This document shows, in pieces, positions 30,568 to 39,057 of a stretch of DNA of 64,000 nucleotides. A model generated the notes under the pieces. It saw only the letters and a program-made list of their open reading frames with translations, was not told the DNA's origin and ran no database searches. Each line of letters begins with the position of its first letter. Position 1 is the first letter of the stretch. This DNA comes from Brevibacillus parabrevis (GTDB taxonomy: Bacteria; Bacillota; Bacilli; Brevibacillales; Brevibacillaceae): the NCBI RefSeq assembly GCF_003710905.1, contig NZ_RHHV01000021.1:244230-308229 (forward strand), in the 5' to 3' direction. The translations under genes were made by a program, and so were the position numbers.

Positions 30568-32367
30568 GTGTTCATCCAGAAGTTAACGCAGGAGCTGCTG
30601 CAACTGCTGTCGCTGATGAAAGCGAAAAAGCGCGCGTATTTTTTGGGGCTACTCGGTGATGGAATCGGTCAAGCCGCTGTTTTGGTCGCTTTGCCATTTG
30701 TGTTTAAGGATTTGACAGACTTTGCGAGCTCGAAAGACCCGGCACTGCTCACCAGAGCGATCGTGACGATGGCTGCGATGTTTCTTTTGTTCAGTCTGCT
30801 GTCGCCTTTTTTCAGCTACATATATCGGCGCTGCGTCCGCGAGGTGGTTGCCAATATCCGGCTGCTTGTTTTTCAGCGATTGAGCCGCTTGCCTTTCGCC
30901 TACTATGAGCAGCATCATTCGGGCGATACGATGTCGCGGCTGGGCAACGACGTCCAGCTGATGGAGCGGGCGTATGCCGAACAGTTGAAAACGCTGTGCA
31001 TCATTATGTTGTCGCTGATTGGTTCGATCGTCGGGATGTTTGCTTTGGATGGGAAAATTGCCACGGTTCTTTTGCTCGTGAGCACGCTGACCCTTTACGT
31101 GAATGCGCAGTTTGCCAAGTCGGTGCGGCGCATTGGCGACCAAATGCAGCAGCAGCTTGGAACGGGCACAGAACGGCTGAGCGATTTTTTGGCAGGCTTG
31201 CCCGTCATCAAGATGTTTCATTTACAGAAGGTTGTGACGGCACGCTACACGGAAGCCAATGAACAAGTGACCTTGTCCGCGATCAAGCAAGGACATAAAC
31301 ACGCGCTGTTGGAAGGAACCAACTTTTTCATCCAGTTTGTCAGCTTCGGGGGAATGCTTGTGTTTGGCATCATGATGGTCGCCAAACAAATGATCGGACT
31401 CGGTGTGCTGGTCGCGATGGTTCAGCAGCAAATGCTGGTGACACTGGCTTTTTTGCAGCTTGGGCAGGTCATCACGACATTGCAAGGCTCGCTGGCAGGC
31501 GCTTCGCGGATTGTCGGCTTTCTCCAGGAACCGCTCGAACCGAAACGGTACGAACCAGCTTCCACCCCTACCGCAACCCGGATATACGACAGCATGCTGA
31601 CAATGGAGCAGGTCGACTTTGGCTACACCGCCGATACAAAGGTGCTCCAAGGTGTGTCGCTGCAAGTCGGGCGAGGTCAAATGGCTGCGCTGGTAGGGAC
31701 GAGCGGAGGCGGAAAAAGCACGGTGATGAAGCTGTTGTTAGGCTATTACCCGCCTTCTGCCGGCTCGCTTTCCTTGCTGGGCAAACCGATCGGCCAATAT
31801 TCGATCGCGGAGATGCGGAGCCTGATTTCCTACGTGCCGCAGGACGCCTTTTTGTTCGAGGGAACCATCGAAGAAAACATTCGCTACGGTTGCCTCGACG
31901 CCACGGAAGAAGAGGTGATAAGAGCGAGCAAAGCCGCCTACGCTCACGATTTCATCATGGAACTGCCGGACGGCTATCAGACCCGCACAGGCGAGCGAGG
32001 GGCCAAGCTGTCGGGAGGACAGCGCCAACGCATCGCGATTGCCAGAGCGATCCTGAAAAATGCGCCGATTCTTTTACTGGATGAAGCAACCTCTGCTTTG
32101 GATACGGAATCGGAGTTCTGGGTGCAGCGAGCGTTGGCGGCTCTCATGCAGGAAAAAACCGTCCTGGTCATCGCTCATCGCCTGTCGACCATCGAGCATG
32201 CGGACATGATTTACGTGCTGCACGAAGGAAAAGTGATGGAACAGGGACGGCATGCGGAATTGCTGGCGCAAAACGGCTTGTACGCCAGCATGTATGAAGT
32301 ACAGCAAAGAAAGGACAGACCTGCTCCCGCCTTGTCGGCGCCGGAAAGCAGCGCAAGTCTCATCTGA
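30568..32367 (+). CDS. tycE: ABC exporter half-transporter TycE
   Basis: Second fused membrane-ATPase half-transporter, 599 residues from the GTG at 30568. This start has GAGGGGG 9 bases upstream, inside the end of tycD; an in-frame ATG further upstream inside tycD is less likely. Membrane domain ~20-320, then Walker A GTSGGGKST, signature LSGGQRQR and Walker B ILLLDEATSALD. Both ATPase domains look catalytically complete, so a heterodimer with two active sites is expected. The gap to tycF is 59 bases and shows no terminator. Confidence 0.92.
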   Translation: MFIQKLTQELLQLLSLMKAKKRAYFLGLLGDGIGQAAVLVALPFVFKDLTDFASSKDPALLTRAIVTMAAMFLLFSLLSPFFSYIYRRCVREVVANIRLLVFQRLSRLPFAYYEQHHSGDTMSRLGNDVQLMERAYAEQLKTLCIIMLSLIGSIVGMFALDGKIATVLLLVSTLTLYVNAQFAKSVRRIGDQMQQQLGTGTERLSDFLAGLPVIKMFHLQKVVTARYTEANEQVTLSAIKQGHKHALLEGTNFFIQFVSFGGMLVFGIMMVAKQMIGLGVLVAMVQQQMLVTLAFLQLGQVITTLQGSLAGASRIVGFLQEPLEPKRYEPASTPTATRIYDSMLTMEQVDFGYTADTKVLQGVSLQVGRGQMAALVGTSGGGKSTVMKLLLGYYPPSAGSLSLLGKPIGQYSIAEMRSLISYVPQDAFLFEGTIEENIRYGCLDATEEEVIRASKAAYAHDFIMELPDGYQTRTGERGAKLSGGQRQRIAIARAILKNAPILLLDEATSALDTESEFWVQRALAALMQEKTVLVIAHRLSTIEHADMIYVLHEGKVMEQGRHAELLAQNGLYASMYEVQQRKDRPAPALSAPESSASLI

Positions 32368-32426
32368 CCCTGTTTTCCATCTGCCAAACTATCAATCGAT
32401 CAATCAGCAAAGATGGGAGGAAAGAA

Positions 32427-33161
32427 ATGAAGCTGTTTTGCTTTCCGTACGCAGGCGGACTTCCCGGCATCTACTACAGCTGGAAGTCGAGACTTCCGCC
32501 GACCTTTTTGGAAATCGACGCATTCGAGGTGCGCCCACACATTCCCCAGCCGAACCGGGACGTGTTCCTGCCAACCAGCTTTTATGAGCTGCTGGAGGAT
32601 GTATGCGACCGGATCACGCCCGCACTGGCTGAGACGCCGTTTGCCTTTTTTGGCCACAGCATGGGCGGACTGGTCGCATTTGAACTGACCCGCAAGCTGA
32701 TGCAAAAGGGCGCACTGTTGCCACAGCACTTGTTTCTGTCCGCCTCTCGCGCACCGCATGCGTATGGCAAACTTGCCAAGACGTACCACCTGCCGCATGA
32801 CGAGTTTGTCGAAGCGCTGCGCAAGCTCGGCGGCACTCCTGACGACGTCTTGGAAAATCAAGAGCTGCTGGAGCTGTTTTTACCGATCCTGCGTGCCGAT
32901 TTTCAAGCGGTGCAGACATACGAAATGAATCCCGATCTTCCTCGCCAGGTGCCTGTCAACATGACCGTGCTGTACGGTACGGAGGATACGATTGCACTCG
33001 AAGATATTTGGGCGTGGCGCGACTACTGCCAGGGAGCGTGCCAGTTTTTCCCGGTGTCTGGTGGCCATTTTTTCATTCACCACCAAACAAGTTCGATTCT
33101 CGAAATCATTCAAAATGTCCTGAAGGAAGAAAAAACGGTGGCAATCCATTCCTCTTTCTAG
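32427..33161 (+). CDS. tycF: Type II (editing) thioesterase TycF
   Basis: Stand-alone alpha/beta hydrolase of 244 residues that hydrolyses wrong acyl groups from the phosphopantetheine arms of NRPS carrier domains. Nucleophile elbow GHSMGG (Ser ~74), and a C-terminal G-G-H-F motif (~211-214) supplying the catalytic His. The N-terminus LFCFPYAGG is the family hallmark. ATG 32427 follows GGGAGGAAAG by a few bases. It is the last recognised gene of the tyrocidine operon. Confidence 0.95.
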   Translation: MKLFCFPYAGGLPGIYYSWKSRLPPTFLEIDAFEVRPHIPQPNRDVFLPTSFYELLEDVCDRITPALAETPFAFFGHSMGGLVAFELTRKLMQKGALLPQHLFLSASRAPHAYGKLAKTYHLPHDEFVEALRKLGGTPDDVLENQELLELFLPILRADFQAVQTYEMNPDLPRQVPVNMTVLYGTEDTIALEDIWAWRDYCQGACQFFPVSGGHFFIHHQTSSILEIIQNVLKEEKTVAIHSSF

Positions 33162-33205
33162 CAAAGGGGAATGGCACAAATAAATTCTATGTTAAGGTTG
33201 GTGTT

Positions 33206-34801
33206 ATGATGAAGAACCGCAAAGCTTTGTCCCGAATGCTGGCAGCCGCTACGTTAACGACGGCACTGGTCTGCCCAACTGTCGCAAGCGCAGCAGCTCC
33301 GGCTCCTGTGCTGCATGACGACAATCCGAACGGCCATTTTGGCGACTGGTACACGGGTGCTGTCCCTCCCAACGCGTCGAATAACAAACCCGTGATTCTT
33401 TTTGTGCAAGGCTTGCACTCGACTTACAACACCTGGTACACGACAGACGGGTTTTACGATGCCGCGTATAACGCCGGGTATCGTACCGCTTTTGTCCAAT
33501 TGAAAGACGCAGACGGCACTGGCGGAAACATGTGGACAAACGGGGCCAAGCTCGCCGAAGTGATCAAAAAGGTGGCGGATCATTACGGCGTCTCGAAAAT
33601 CAACATCATTGCGCATTCCAAAGGCGGCATCGATACGCAGACCGCGCTCGTCCACTACGGGGCACATCCGTATGTAAACGTGGTCCATCAGCTGTCTACG
33701 CCGAACAAAGGTTCAGAATTGGCAGACCTGGCCTACAGCAACTGGGCAGGGTGGCTCGCGGATATTCTCGGCAAAAAAGACGACGCCGTGTACTCCTTGC
33801 AAACGTCATACATGGCGAATTTCCGCTCCCAAACCGACAACCGCAGCGAAAATCGCTCCACGACCACTTATATGGCTGCCGGAACAGGCGACGACGGCTG
33901 GTTTAGCGCTACGTGGTTTGCCCATGCCGTTTTGCCCGGTGAAGACGACGGCGCCGTTTCTGTAGACTCTGCTCTCGGTTTGCCTTACGGGATCAAAAGC
34001 TTTACGAAGGACATTTCCCACGGTCAAATCGCGAAGGCTTCGCAAACATGGAATCTGGTCGAGCCCAAATTGAAAAAAGCATCGGCAACGCTGCGGGAAC
34101 AGCCGAACAAAATCAGCAAAACGAAAGCAAAAGCTTCCGCAGAAGAAGAAAGCTCCTTCATTTTGCGCGGGGGCGAAGTAGAGGACACCGCTACAGAAAC
34201 GTTTTTCCTGGAGAGCGGGATTGAAAAGCTGAATCTCGACACCATCACTTCTTCGCAAGCGACAAAGGTGACATTGATCAGCCCGTCCGGCGAAGAGTAC
34301 GAAGCGGACTTGCGCGATCAGAGCGAATCGGAGGACGAGCCTCTCATTTTCGCCGAAGCTGTTCATCATTTCATTGAAATCGCTGAGCCTGAAGCGGGCG
34401 AGTGGACACTTGAGGTCGAAGGAGAGGACGATGCCTTCTTCATGGTCGCTTCGATTGAAGGCGGCGAGCAGGCGAAGGTAAAAGCGAGCAAAAAAGTATT
34501 CGAGCAGGGCGACAAAGCGAAAATTTCCGTGGAGCTGGGGGATAGCGAAATTGATCCTTCCTTGCTGCAAAAAGCAAATGTGACGCGTTCGCTCAACGGC
34601 GAAAAGGCCAGCGTGCTCGATCAGGTGAAGTTCGCGATCAAAGGCGATGAGCTGACAGGCAATTTTACCGTCCCAACGAAGCCTGGCGTGTACAATCTGT
34701 CTTTTGACGTAACGGGCATCAATGAAGACGGCGAGCCATTTACCCGCTCGATCAACTACAATTTTGCGGTAACGGATGACGATGGCGAGTTGGAAAAGTA
34801 A
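33206..34801 (+). CDS. Secreted lipase/esterase-like alpha/beta hydrolase with C-terminal beta-rich region
   Basis: 531 residues from ATG 33206 (a second ATG follows directly; AAGG about 10 bases upstream). Residues 1-~30 form a clear signal peptide: Lys/Arg-rich start, hydrophobic core, ASA-type cleavage site. Residues ~45-290 are an alpha/beta hydrolase with the nucleophile motif AHSKGG, where Ala replaces the first Gly of GxSxG as in Bacillus-type triacylglycerol lipases. The remaining ~240 residues are acidic, Lys-rich and probably beta-sandwich; the last part (GVYNLSFDVTG) reads like an immunoglobulin-like domain. It starts 45 bases after tycF with no terminator or obvious promoter between, so read-through from the tyc operon is possible. 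Natural substrate unknown. Confidence 0.85.
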   Translation: MMKNRKALSRMLAAATLTTALVCPTVASAAAPAPVLHDDNPNGHFGDWYTGAVPPNASNNKPVILFVQGLHSTYNTWYTTDGFYDAAYNAGYRTAFVQLKDADGTGGNMWTNGAKLAEVIKKVADHYGVSKINIIAHSKGGIDTQTALVHYGAHPYVNVVHQLSTPNKGSELADLAYSNWAGWLADILGKKDDAVYSLQTSYMANFRSQTDNRSENRSTTTYMAAGTGDDGWFSATWFAHAVLPGEDDGAVSVDSALGLPYGIKSFTKDISHGQIAKASQTWNLVEPKLKKASATLREQPNKISKTKAKASAEEESSFILRGGEVEDTATETFFLESGIEKLNLDTITSSQATKVTLISPSGEEYEADLRDQSESEDEPLIFAEAVHHFIEIAEPEAGEWTLEVEGEDDAFFMVASIEGGEQAKVKASKKVFEQGDKAKISVELGDSEIDPSLLQKANVTRSLNGEKASVLDQVKFAIKGDELTGNFTVPTKPGVYNLSFDVTGINEDGEPFTRSINYNFAVTDDDGELEK

Positions 34802-34815
34802 GCGGCAAAACATGG

Positions 34816-34843
34816 ACGACCCTTTTTCCAGGGTCGTTTTTTC
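34816..34843 (+). terminator. Rho-independent terminator after the lipase gene
   Basis: Stem ACGACCC (34816-34822) with GGGTCGT (34831-34837), 8-nt loop, then a run of T. It ends the lipase transcript and any read-through from the tyc operon. Confidence 0.85.
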
Positions 34844-34950
34844 TGTGCACAGGAAAAGCAGCTTTGTCCGAGCCAGGCACATGACCGATCTTCCCGGCGA
34901 GAAAAACAACAAGACAAACGCGTCTTGCTCGACTATACACACCCAAGAAA

Positions 34951-34959
34951 TGGTACAAT
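34951..34959 (+). promoter_or_regulatory. Extended -10 promoter for the UvrA-like gene
   Basis: TGGTACAAT is an extended -10 element. A start point near 34966 places the ATG candidate at 34966 at the very 5' end of the mRNA, which favours ATG 35002 as the translation start. No convincing -35 box is visible. Confidence 0.5.
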
Positions 34960-35001
34960 GAGAAGATGAGCAAAAATGAAACGATCGGGAGGGTGTTGCG
35001 C

Positions 35002-37257
35002 ATGAGCGAAGCAAATCAGGAGTATATCGTCATCTCGGGTGCGCGAGAAAACAATCTGAAAAACGTATCCTTGCGCATTCCCAAGCGGAAAATTACAATC
35101 TTCACCGGAGTATCCGGCTCCGGCAAGTCATCCATCGTCTTCGATACGATCGCCGCAGAATCGACACGACTGCTGAATGAGAACTTCAGCATGTTCGTGC
35201 GCAATTTCTTGCCGCGCTATCCCCAACCAGATGCGGACGCGATCGAGAACTTGAGCATGGCCGTGATTGTCGACCAGAAGCGGCTGGGCGGGGGTTCCCA
35301 TTCCACGATGGGCACGATTACCGATATTTCGCCGATTCTCCGTCTGCTTTTCTCGCGAGCGGGGCAGCCGTACGTGGGACAAGCGCACCTGTTTTCGTTT
35401 AACGACCCGCAAGGCATGTGTCCGGAGTGCAACGGGATCGGCCGCAAATTGGGCGTAGACATGAGCAAGGCCATCGACATGTCCAAGTCGTTGAACGAAG
35501 GGGCTATCATGCTGCCGGACTATAAAGTAGACAGCTGGGATTGGACGTTGGTCTTGCAGTCAGGCTCGTTTGATCCGGACAAAAAGCTCTGCGATTACAC
35601 GGAAGAAGAACTGGAGCTGCTGCTGTACGGCAAAGCGAGGAAAGTGAAGATGGACTTCGCCGGGAAGCTGACGAACATTACGGTCGAAGGCGTCATCGAG
35701 AAGTTCACCAACAAGTACATCAAGCAGGACGTGAAGACGAAGTCCGAACGCACGCAAAAAGCGGTGGCACCGTACATCTCCGAAGGTCCATGCCCGAGTT
35801 GCAAAGGCGCGAGACTCAGTCAAGCCACGCTCAATTGTCGGATCAACGGACGCAACATCGCGGAAATGTCCGCCATGGAAGTTGGACAGCTCATCCTCGC
35901 CATTCGCGAAATCGACGATCCCGCCGTTGCGCCGCTCGTCAAGTCGCTGACGGAGCGGTTGCAGCATCTGGTGGATATCGGACTGGACTATTTGACGCTG
36001 GACCGCGAGACGGACACGTTGTCCGGCGGCGAGTCGCAACGGGTTAAAATGGTGAAGCATCTGAGCGGCAGTCTGGTGGATGTCACGTACATTTTCGACG
36101 AGCCGAGCGTCGGCTTGCACCCGCGGGATGTACACCGCCTGAACGGATTGCTGCAAAAGCTGCGCGACAAGGGCAACACCGTCATTGTCGTCGAGCACGA
36201 TCCCGATGTGATCAAAGTGGCGGATCATATCGTCGACGTCGGGCCTCACGCCGGAAGCCGCGGCGGTACGATTATATATGAAGGAAGCTATCAGGGACTG
36301 CTTGCCTCCGGTACACTGACAGGCACCCATATGAAACGCCCCCTCCAGTTGAAAAGCGATTGCAGACAGCCGTCTGGCAAACTGTCCATCAAGGACGCTA
36401 CGCTGCACAATTTGCAAAATGTGAGTGTCGATATTCCGACCGGAGTGCTGACCGTCGTGACAGGCGTGGCCGGATCAGGCAAAAGCACCTTGATTAACGA
36501 AATTTTCCTCAGCCAGCATCCAGATGCCATCGTCATCGACCAATCGGCGATAGGCGTATCCACGCGCTCGAATCCTGCGACCTACACAGGGATTATGGAC
36601 GATGTGCGCAAGGCGTTTGCTTCCGCGAACAAAGTCAATCAAAGCTTGTTCAGCTTCAACTCCAAAGGAGCTTGCGAGAACTGCCAAGGGCTGGGCGTTG
36701 TGTACACCGACCTCGCCTTCCTCGACAGTGTGAAGCTGCCATGCGAAGTGTGCGGCGGGAAACGGTTCAAGGAAGAGGTGCTCGCCTACAAGCTGAACGG
36801 CAAGTCCATCGCAGAAGTGCTGGAGATGACGGTAGAGCAGGCGCTGGAGTTTTTCGAGCTAAAAGAAGTCGTGCGCAAGCTGCAGGCGATGAGCGATGTA
36901 GGTCTGAACTACATCACACTGGGACAGCCGCTCAGCACGCTATCAGGCGGGGAATGCCAGCGCATCAAGCTGGCAAGCGAGCTGCACAAGAAGGGGAGCA
37001 TTTACGTCATGGACGAGCCGACGACAGGTTTGCATATGTCGGACATCGGCCATCTTCTTGCGATCATGAATCGGCTCGTGGACACCGGAAATACGGTGAT
37101 TGTCATTGAACATAACCTCGACGTGATCAGCCAGGCGGACTGGATTATCGATATGGGGCCGGACGGCGGCAGCAAGGGCGGCCAGGTAGTGTTTGAGGGC
37201 ACACCGGAGCAAATCGTCGAAGCGGAGCAGTCGATCACAGGTAAATATTTGAGGTAG
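35002..37257 (+). CDS. UvrA-like twin ABC ATPase (short, class II-type excinuclease subunit A paralogue)
   Basis: 751 residues, about 190 shorter than housekeeping UvrA. ATG 35002 has GGGAGGG 8 bases upstream; ATG 34966 is in frame but too close to the likely transcription start. Two UvrA-type ATPase units are visible: Walker A GVSGSGKSS and GVAGSGKST, signatures LSGGESQR and LSGGECQR, Walker B IFDEPSVGLHPRD and VMDEPTTGLHMSD. Zinc-module Cys pairs are present (CPEC, CPSC; CENC, CEVC). The shortened insert between the first Walker A and signature suggests loss of UvrB-interaction sequence. Members of this short class are often found beside antibiotic clusters and linked to drug self-protection. 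Here it has its own promoter and is separated from tyc by a terminator, so such a role is only an inference. Confidence 0.88.
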   Translation: MSEANQEYIVISGARENNLKNVSLRIPKRKITIFTGVSGSGKSSIVFDTIAAESTRLLNENFSMFVRNFLPRYPQPDADAIENLSMAVIVDQKRLGGGSHSTMGTITDISPILRLLFSRAGQPYVGQAHLFSFNDPQGMCPECNGIGRKLGVDMSKAIDMSKSLNEGAIMLPDYKVDSWDWTLVLQSGSFDPDKKLCDYTEEELELLLYGKARKVKMDFAGKLTNITVEGVIEKFTNKYIKQDVKTKSERTQKAVAPYISEGPCPSCKGARLSQATLNCRINGRNIAEMSAMEVGQLILAIREIDDPAVAPLVKSLTERLQHLVDIGLDYLTLDRETDTLSGGESQRVKMVKHLSGSLVDVTYIFDEPSVGLHPRDVHRLNGLLQKLRDKGNTVIVVEHDPDVIKVADHIVDVGPHAGSRGGTIIYEGSYQGLLASGTLTGTHMKRPLQLKSDCRQPSGKLSIKDATLHNLQNVSVDIPTGVLTVVTGVAGSGKSTLINEIFLSQHPDAIVIDQSAIGVSTRSNPATYTGIMDDVRKAFASANKVNQSLFSFNSKGACENCQGLGVVYTDLAFLDSVKLPCEVCGGKRFKEEVLAYKLNGKSIAEVLEMTVEQALEFFELKEVVRKLQAMSDVGLNYITLGQPLSTLSGGECQRIKLASELHKKGSIYVMDEPTTGLHMSDIGHLLAIMNRLVDTGNTVIVIEHNLDVISQADWIIDMGPDGGSKGGQVVFEGTPEQIVEAEQSITGKYLR

Positions 37258-37271
37258 TGTGTAAAACAAAA

Positions 37272-37300
37272 AGGAGCAGGGAGAAGCAAGCCCTGTTCCT
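37272..37300 (+). terminator. Hairpin after the UvrA-like gene (possible terminator)
   Basis: AGGAGCAGGG (37272-37281) pairs with CCCTGTTCCT (37291-37300), one G-T wobble. It has no T-run on the + side, so it may act as a weak terminator or 3'-end stabiliser. Confidence 0.45.
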
Positions 37301-37360
37301 AAATGATTCCCACTTGTCCAACTTTGTAGTATGCTTGCCAAACAGGGAGGAGATGAATAT

Positions 37361-37861
37361 ATGACAAAACAACTGATCTTTGGCGACGCTATGCGCGAGC
37401 TGACTGCTACGCGCCGTATTTTGGAGCGCTTGCCCGAGGAACATCTGGACTGGAAGCCGCACGAGAAATCGATGACTTTGGGCGGACTTGCTACACACCT
37501 GGTCAACTTGCTGAACTGGCAACTGGCGATTTTGCAATACCCGCAGTTTGACCTTGCGACGGTACCGCTGCAGCGGGAGGCTTTGCAACGACGAGAGGAA
37601 TTTCTGGAGGAGTTCGACGGGAACATCGGCAAGCTGGAAAAGCTGCTGGACGAATGCGACGAGAAATGGCTCAGCGAAGAGTGGACGTTGAGCCACGGCG
37701 ATCATATCATCTTCTGTCAACCGCGGGCGATCGCGCTTCGCACTTTCGGCTTGAGTCATATGGTCCATCATCGTGCCCAGCTCGGGGTTTACTTGCGACT
37801 GCTCGACGTTCCGGTGCCTGGTTTTTACGGCCCTTCGGCTGATGAGCAAAACGGAGCTTGA
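37361..37861 (+). CDS. DinB-family four-helix protein
   Basis: 166 residues from ATG 37361, preceded by GGGAGGAGA. The sequence has the DinB/YfiT fold pattern: a His in the first helical hairpin (ATHLVNLLNWQ) and a later H-x3-H (HMVHHRAQ), which form the family's metal site. The family includes bacillithiol/mycothiol transferases and many proteins of unknown substrate. Nothing in the context narrows its function. It ends 15 bases before the relic described next. Confidence 0.82.
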   Translation: MTKQLIFGDAMRELTATRRILERLPEEHLDWKPHEKSMTLGGLATHLVNLLNWQLAILQYPQFDLATVPLQREALQRREEFLEEFDGNIGKLEKLLDECDEKWLSEEWTLSHGDHIIFCQPRAIALRTFGLSHMVHHRAQLGVYLRLLDVPVPGFYGPSADEQNGA

Positions 37862-37876
37862 ACCAACCAACTGTAA

Positions 37877-38212
37877 GCGAGAGCTGAGCCTGGACAATCA
37901 CTGGAGCGATTGAAGCAATTGCCGGATGGTGAACAAAAAGCGGGCGAAACAAAGCGCATGATCGACCTGCTCCGCCAGTTTATCGGCTATCGGGAATATC
38001 CAAAATACGGCATAGTCAGGCGCTATTTTGTGTATAAACAGGCTTTGCTGAAAGAAGCCGAACAGCTCGTACAAGCTGGCGTGATTCGTGAAACAGAAGA
38101 TATGTACTACCTTACGTTTGCAGAACTGCACGAAGCCGTACGCACAAACAAGCTCGATTACCGGATCATCAGCACGCCGCATTCGCGTGAATGGGACGGA
38201 AGGGTATATTGA
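37877..38212 (+). pseudogene. Relic of a rifampicin phosphotransferase / PEP-synthase-like gene (internal fragment)
   Basis: The open frame from 37877 to the stop at 38212 encodes ~111 residues. They read like a central segment of the PEP-utilising rifampicin phosphotransferase family (for example FIGYREYPKYG, RYFVYKQALLKEAE, YYLTFAELHEAV). The N-terminal ATP-grasp part, the swivelling His domain and the C-terminus are all absent: a stop (TAA, 37874) lies just upstream, and the frame diverges into DGRVY and stops soon after the conserved part. No ATG or ribosome site is associated; TTG 37910 is the best formal start. I treat it as a dead fragment left by a deletion. Confidence 0.72.
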
Positions 38213-38231
38213 AATAGTGTAGTTGACTTAA

Positions 38232-38278
38232 AAAAAGGTATTCAGGTGCGCATAAGTACGCCTCTGAGTACCTTTTTA
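38232..38278. terminator. Bidirectional terminator
   Basis: A long imperfect stem between 38232-38250 and 38259-38277 starts with an A-run and ends in a T-run, so it can work in both directions. On the - strand it follows the TetR gene. Confidence 0.85.
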
Positions 38279-38322
38279 TTTTCCGATGCGTTGAATGCAG
38301 GAGCACGTTAGGGCGTTCACAA

Positions 38323-38868
38323 TTATAGCGTTCTCTCTAACAGTGCTCCCACTTTTTTAGCCATGGCTTTGGGAGGGTAAGGCATTCCATTTTTTATCCA
38401 CCATTCTATTACACCTACATAAGCGTTCCCGGCGTATTGCAAGACAACATCTTCACTAAAATCCGGATTTCTCCTGCTTTCTGTGTCAATCTCACCTTTA
38501 AATCCTTCGATAATCAAATCAAAAAGCCGTATGCGGAAAGAGGGCGCCCCTTTACTTGCTAACATCGTCGCAAAAAACACATAGTTTTTCTCAAAATACT
38601 CGAAGAAAGGTAAAAGGCCATTGCTCCAATCCAGCTTGCAAGCCCATTCGCCCATATCGCCCAGCTCATTCATGTGCGCCTCTATGAGTTTGTCTAATAA
38701 ATCAAATTTATCCCGATAGTGGAGGTAAATGGTCCCTCGGTTTATGTTTGCCCGGTCGGCAATATCCTGAATCGTAATTTCATCGAAGTTTTTTTCAGCC
38801 ATCAGTTCAATGACTGCCTTTTTCATCGCTTCCTGTGTTTTAAGAACTCTCCGATCTACTTTTGCCAC
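38323..38868 (-). CDS. TetR/AcrR-family transcriptional regulator
   Basis: 181 residues read from GTG 38868. The N-terminal helix-turn-helix (~10-55) is clear: LMAEKNFDEITIQDIADRA then NINRGTIYLHYRDKFDLLD. The C-terminal part is a ligand-binding/dimerisation region of unknown specificity. It is divergent from the alcohol dehydrogenase gene; the 189-base gap holds two GTTG-N6-CAAC palindromes that are the likely operators. The start has no strong ribosome site. An ATG at codon 14 has AGGA upstream but would cut the usual family N-terminus, so GTG is preferred. It is richer in A+T than the genes to its left. Confidence 0.88.
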   Translation of the reverse strand: MAKVDRRVLKTQEAMKKAVIELMAEKNFDEITIQDIADRANINRGTIYLHYRDKFDLLDKLIEAHMNELGDMGEWACKLDWSNGLLPFFEYFEKNYVFFATMLASKGAPSFRIRLFDLIIEGFKGEIDTESRRNPDFSEDVVLQYAGNAYVGVIEWWIKNGMPYPPKAMAKKVGALLERTL

Positions 38869-38914
38869 CGTATTTTAACCAACTTTCTTAGATAATCAAC
38901 ATTTTCGATCGCTG

Positions 38915-38930
38915 TGTTGGAATATCAACA
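38915..38930. promoter_or_regulatory. Candidate TetR operator O1
   Basis: TGTTG-N6-CAACA, a perfect inverted repeat. It shares the GTTG-N6-CAAC core with the second palindrome at 38988 and lies on the TetR side of the intergenic region. Confidence 0.6.
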
Positions 38931-38949
38931 AATTCCGTGATTTTAACCA

Positions 38950-38977
38950 TTGAATGTGCTTCCCTGACATCTATAAT
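38950..38977 (+). promoter_or_regulatory. SigA-type promoter for the alcohol dehydrogenase
   Basis: TTGAAT (38950-38955), 16-base spacer, TATAAT (38972-38977). The expected start point (~38984) lies just ahead of operator O2. Confidence 0.7.
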
Positions 38978-38987
38978 AATAGACATG

Positions 38988-39003
38988 AGTTGATTAAACA
39001 ACT
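38988..39003. promoter_or_regulatory. Candidate TetR operator O2
   Basis: AGTTG-N6-CAACT, a perfect inverted repeat with the same half-sites and spacing as O1. It covers the probable first transcribed bases of the dehydrogenase gene, a position suited to repression. Confidence 0.65.
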
Positions 39004-39057
39004 TGTTTTGTTTATGTAATCCAACACTGACCAGAAATGCAGAGGAGCGAAAAATAT

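Noticed and set aside
1..33161. A novel NRPS pathway
   Set aside because: Domain order, substrate codes, TycC length and the tycD-tycE-tycF tail all match the known tyrocidine operon.
37910..38212. Functional rifampicin resistance gene
   Set aside because: Only a central fragment remains; ATP-binding and phospho-His parts are missing.
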